A stretch of DNA of 7,395 nt from GCA-002790365 sp964486645. GTDB taxonomy: Bacteria > Bacteroidota > Ignavibacteria > Ignavibacteriales > Ignavibacteriaceae. Positions 7,205-7,395 of this stretch are shown here, piece after piece. Within the stretch, counting starts at the first letter, position 1; the number at the start of each line of letters is the position of its first letter. The notes below the pieces were generated by a model. The model did no database searches. It was not told the origin of the DNA and worked only from the letters and a program-made list of their open reading frames with translations. The DNA lies in assembly GCA_964486645.1 (NCBI GenBank), contig CAZAOG010000132.1, positions 1-7,395 on the forward strand. The letters are read 5' to 3'. Position numbers and translations under genes: made by a program.

Positions 7205-7299
7205 GCAGCCCGTTTCCCTACGCCGGTATTACCCGGATCAGGTTAGAGGGTATTATCTCAGTTATCCGGCAGCTGCCGGATAACACCCCTAACGGCTTT
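7205..7299 (-). promoter_or_regulatory. TPP riboswitch aptamer (THI element)
   Basis: Binds thiamine pyrophosphate in the nascent leader RNA and lowers expression of the downstream thiamine operon. On the minus strand the conserved THI-box parts appear in order: P1 5' arm AGCCGTT (7297-7291), P2 arm AGGGGTG (7290-7284), a long P3 hairpin, the CTGAGAT core (7261-7255), the P2 partner ATACCCT (7253-7247), then CCTGATCCGGGTAATACCGG and the CGTAGGGAA signature (7222-7214). The P1 3' arm AACGGGCT (7214-7207) pairs with the 5' arm, leaving one G bulged. P3 is an uninterrupted 24-base perfect palindrome (7284-7261), giving a 10-bp stem with an AGCT loop. Control is by transcription termination through the adjacent hairpin. 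Confidence 0.96.
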
Positions 7300-7321
7300 T
7301 GTGTTAAAAATTATTTACGCA

Positions 7322-7350
7322 AATATAATTAATTTTTAATGAATTGTCAT
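7322..7350 (-). promoter_or_regulatory. Predicted promoter of the thiamine operon
   Basis: On the minus strand ATGACA (7350-7345) is a 5/6 match to the -35 box, followed by an exact 17-base spacer and TATATT (7327-7322), a 5/6 match to the -10 box. The same -10 also reads TATATTTG (7327-7320), which fits the Bacteroidetes -7 element TAnnTTTG, so either sigma type could use it. Transcription would begin near 7315, about 15 bases before the aptamer. This is a consensus match only; no transcript evidence is available. Confidence 0.6.
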
Positions 7351-7395
7351 TAATAGCAGTTTACTTCAGCGCTTCGGAGCCAAAGTTTTAATCTA

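Noticed and set aside
7362..7386. Imperfect hairpin CTTTGGC/GCTGAAG on the minus strand, upstream of the thiamine promoter
   Set aside because: The stem depends on G-U pairs and is not followed by a T-run on the minus strand. On the plus strand the G-U pairs become mismatches. It is too weak to call a terminator.
7351..7395. Possible 3' end of another minus-strand gene (frame ending LKLWLRSAEVNCY then TAA TGA at about 7355-7350)
   Set aside because: Only 14 codons are visible before the window edge and none matches a family I recognise. Short open frames of this size occur by chance in other frames here too, so it is not called as a partial gene.
1..7395. Mobile element, CRISPR, toxin-antitoxin or phage content
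   Set aside because: No transposase, integrase, direct repeat array, tRNA gene or small paired ORFs could be supported; almost the whole window is ordinary core genes.

Overview
The window is an AT-rich stretch of bacterial chromosome. It most likely comes from the FCB group (Bacteroidota, Chlorobiota or Ignavibacteriota), and I lean towards the Ignavibacteria/Chlorobi side. Three things point there: a TonB-dependent receptor with an N-terminal carboxypeptidase-regulatory-like domain, a long bacterial-type pyruvoyl-dependent arginine decarboxylase, and a perfect Shine-Dalgarno sequence that most Bacteroidetes would lack. This placement is an inference from gene content, not a search result.

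Plus strand, 1-2588: three tightly spaced genes run left to right. They are tyrosyl-tRNA synthetase (tyrS, 5' end outside the window), pyruvoyl-dependent arginine decarboxylase (pdaD, TTG start) and a TerC/Alx-family membrane protein. Gaps of 17 and 6 bases suggest one transcript, though the functions (translation, polyamine synthesis, probable metal export) are not obviously linked.

Convergent junction, 2579-2608: the whole 20-base intergenic gap plus the last 10 bases of terC is made of three degenerate 10-base tandem units. I see no hairpin terminator there.

Minus strand, 7395 down to 2609: a compact thiamine salvage operon. In transcription order it has a sigma70-like promoter, a TPP riboswitch (THI element), an intrinsic terminator with a visible antiterminator alternative, a strong Shine-Dalgarno, a TonB-dependent outer-membrane receptor, thiamine pyrophosphokinase (thiN) and a sodium:solute symporter. 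The coding regions are separated by 2 bases and then overlap by 14 bases. Together they suggest a route for external thiamine: across the outer membrane by the receptor, across the inner membrane by the symporter, then trapped as TPP by ThiN. High TPP would switch the operon off through the riboswitch.

The most interesting point is the symporter. It occupies the position where PnuT-type transporters usually accompany the receptor and kinase in Bacteroidetes, so it is a good candidate for an SSS-family thiamine transporter.
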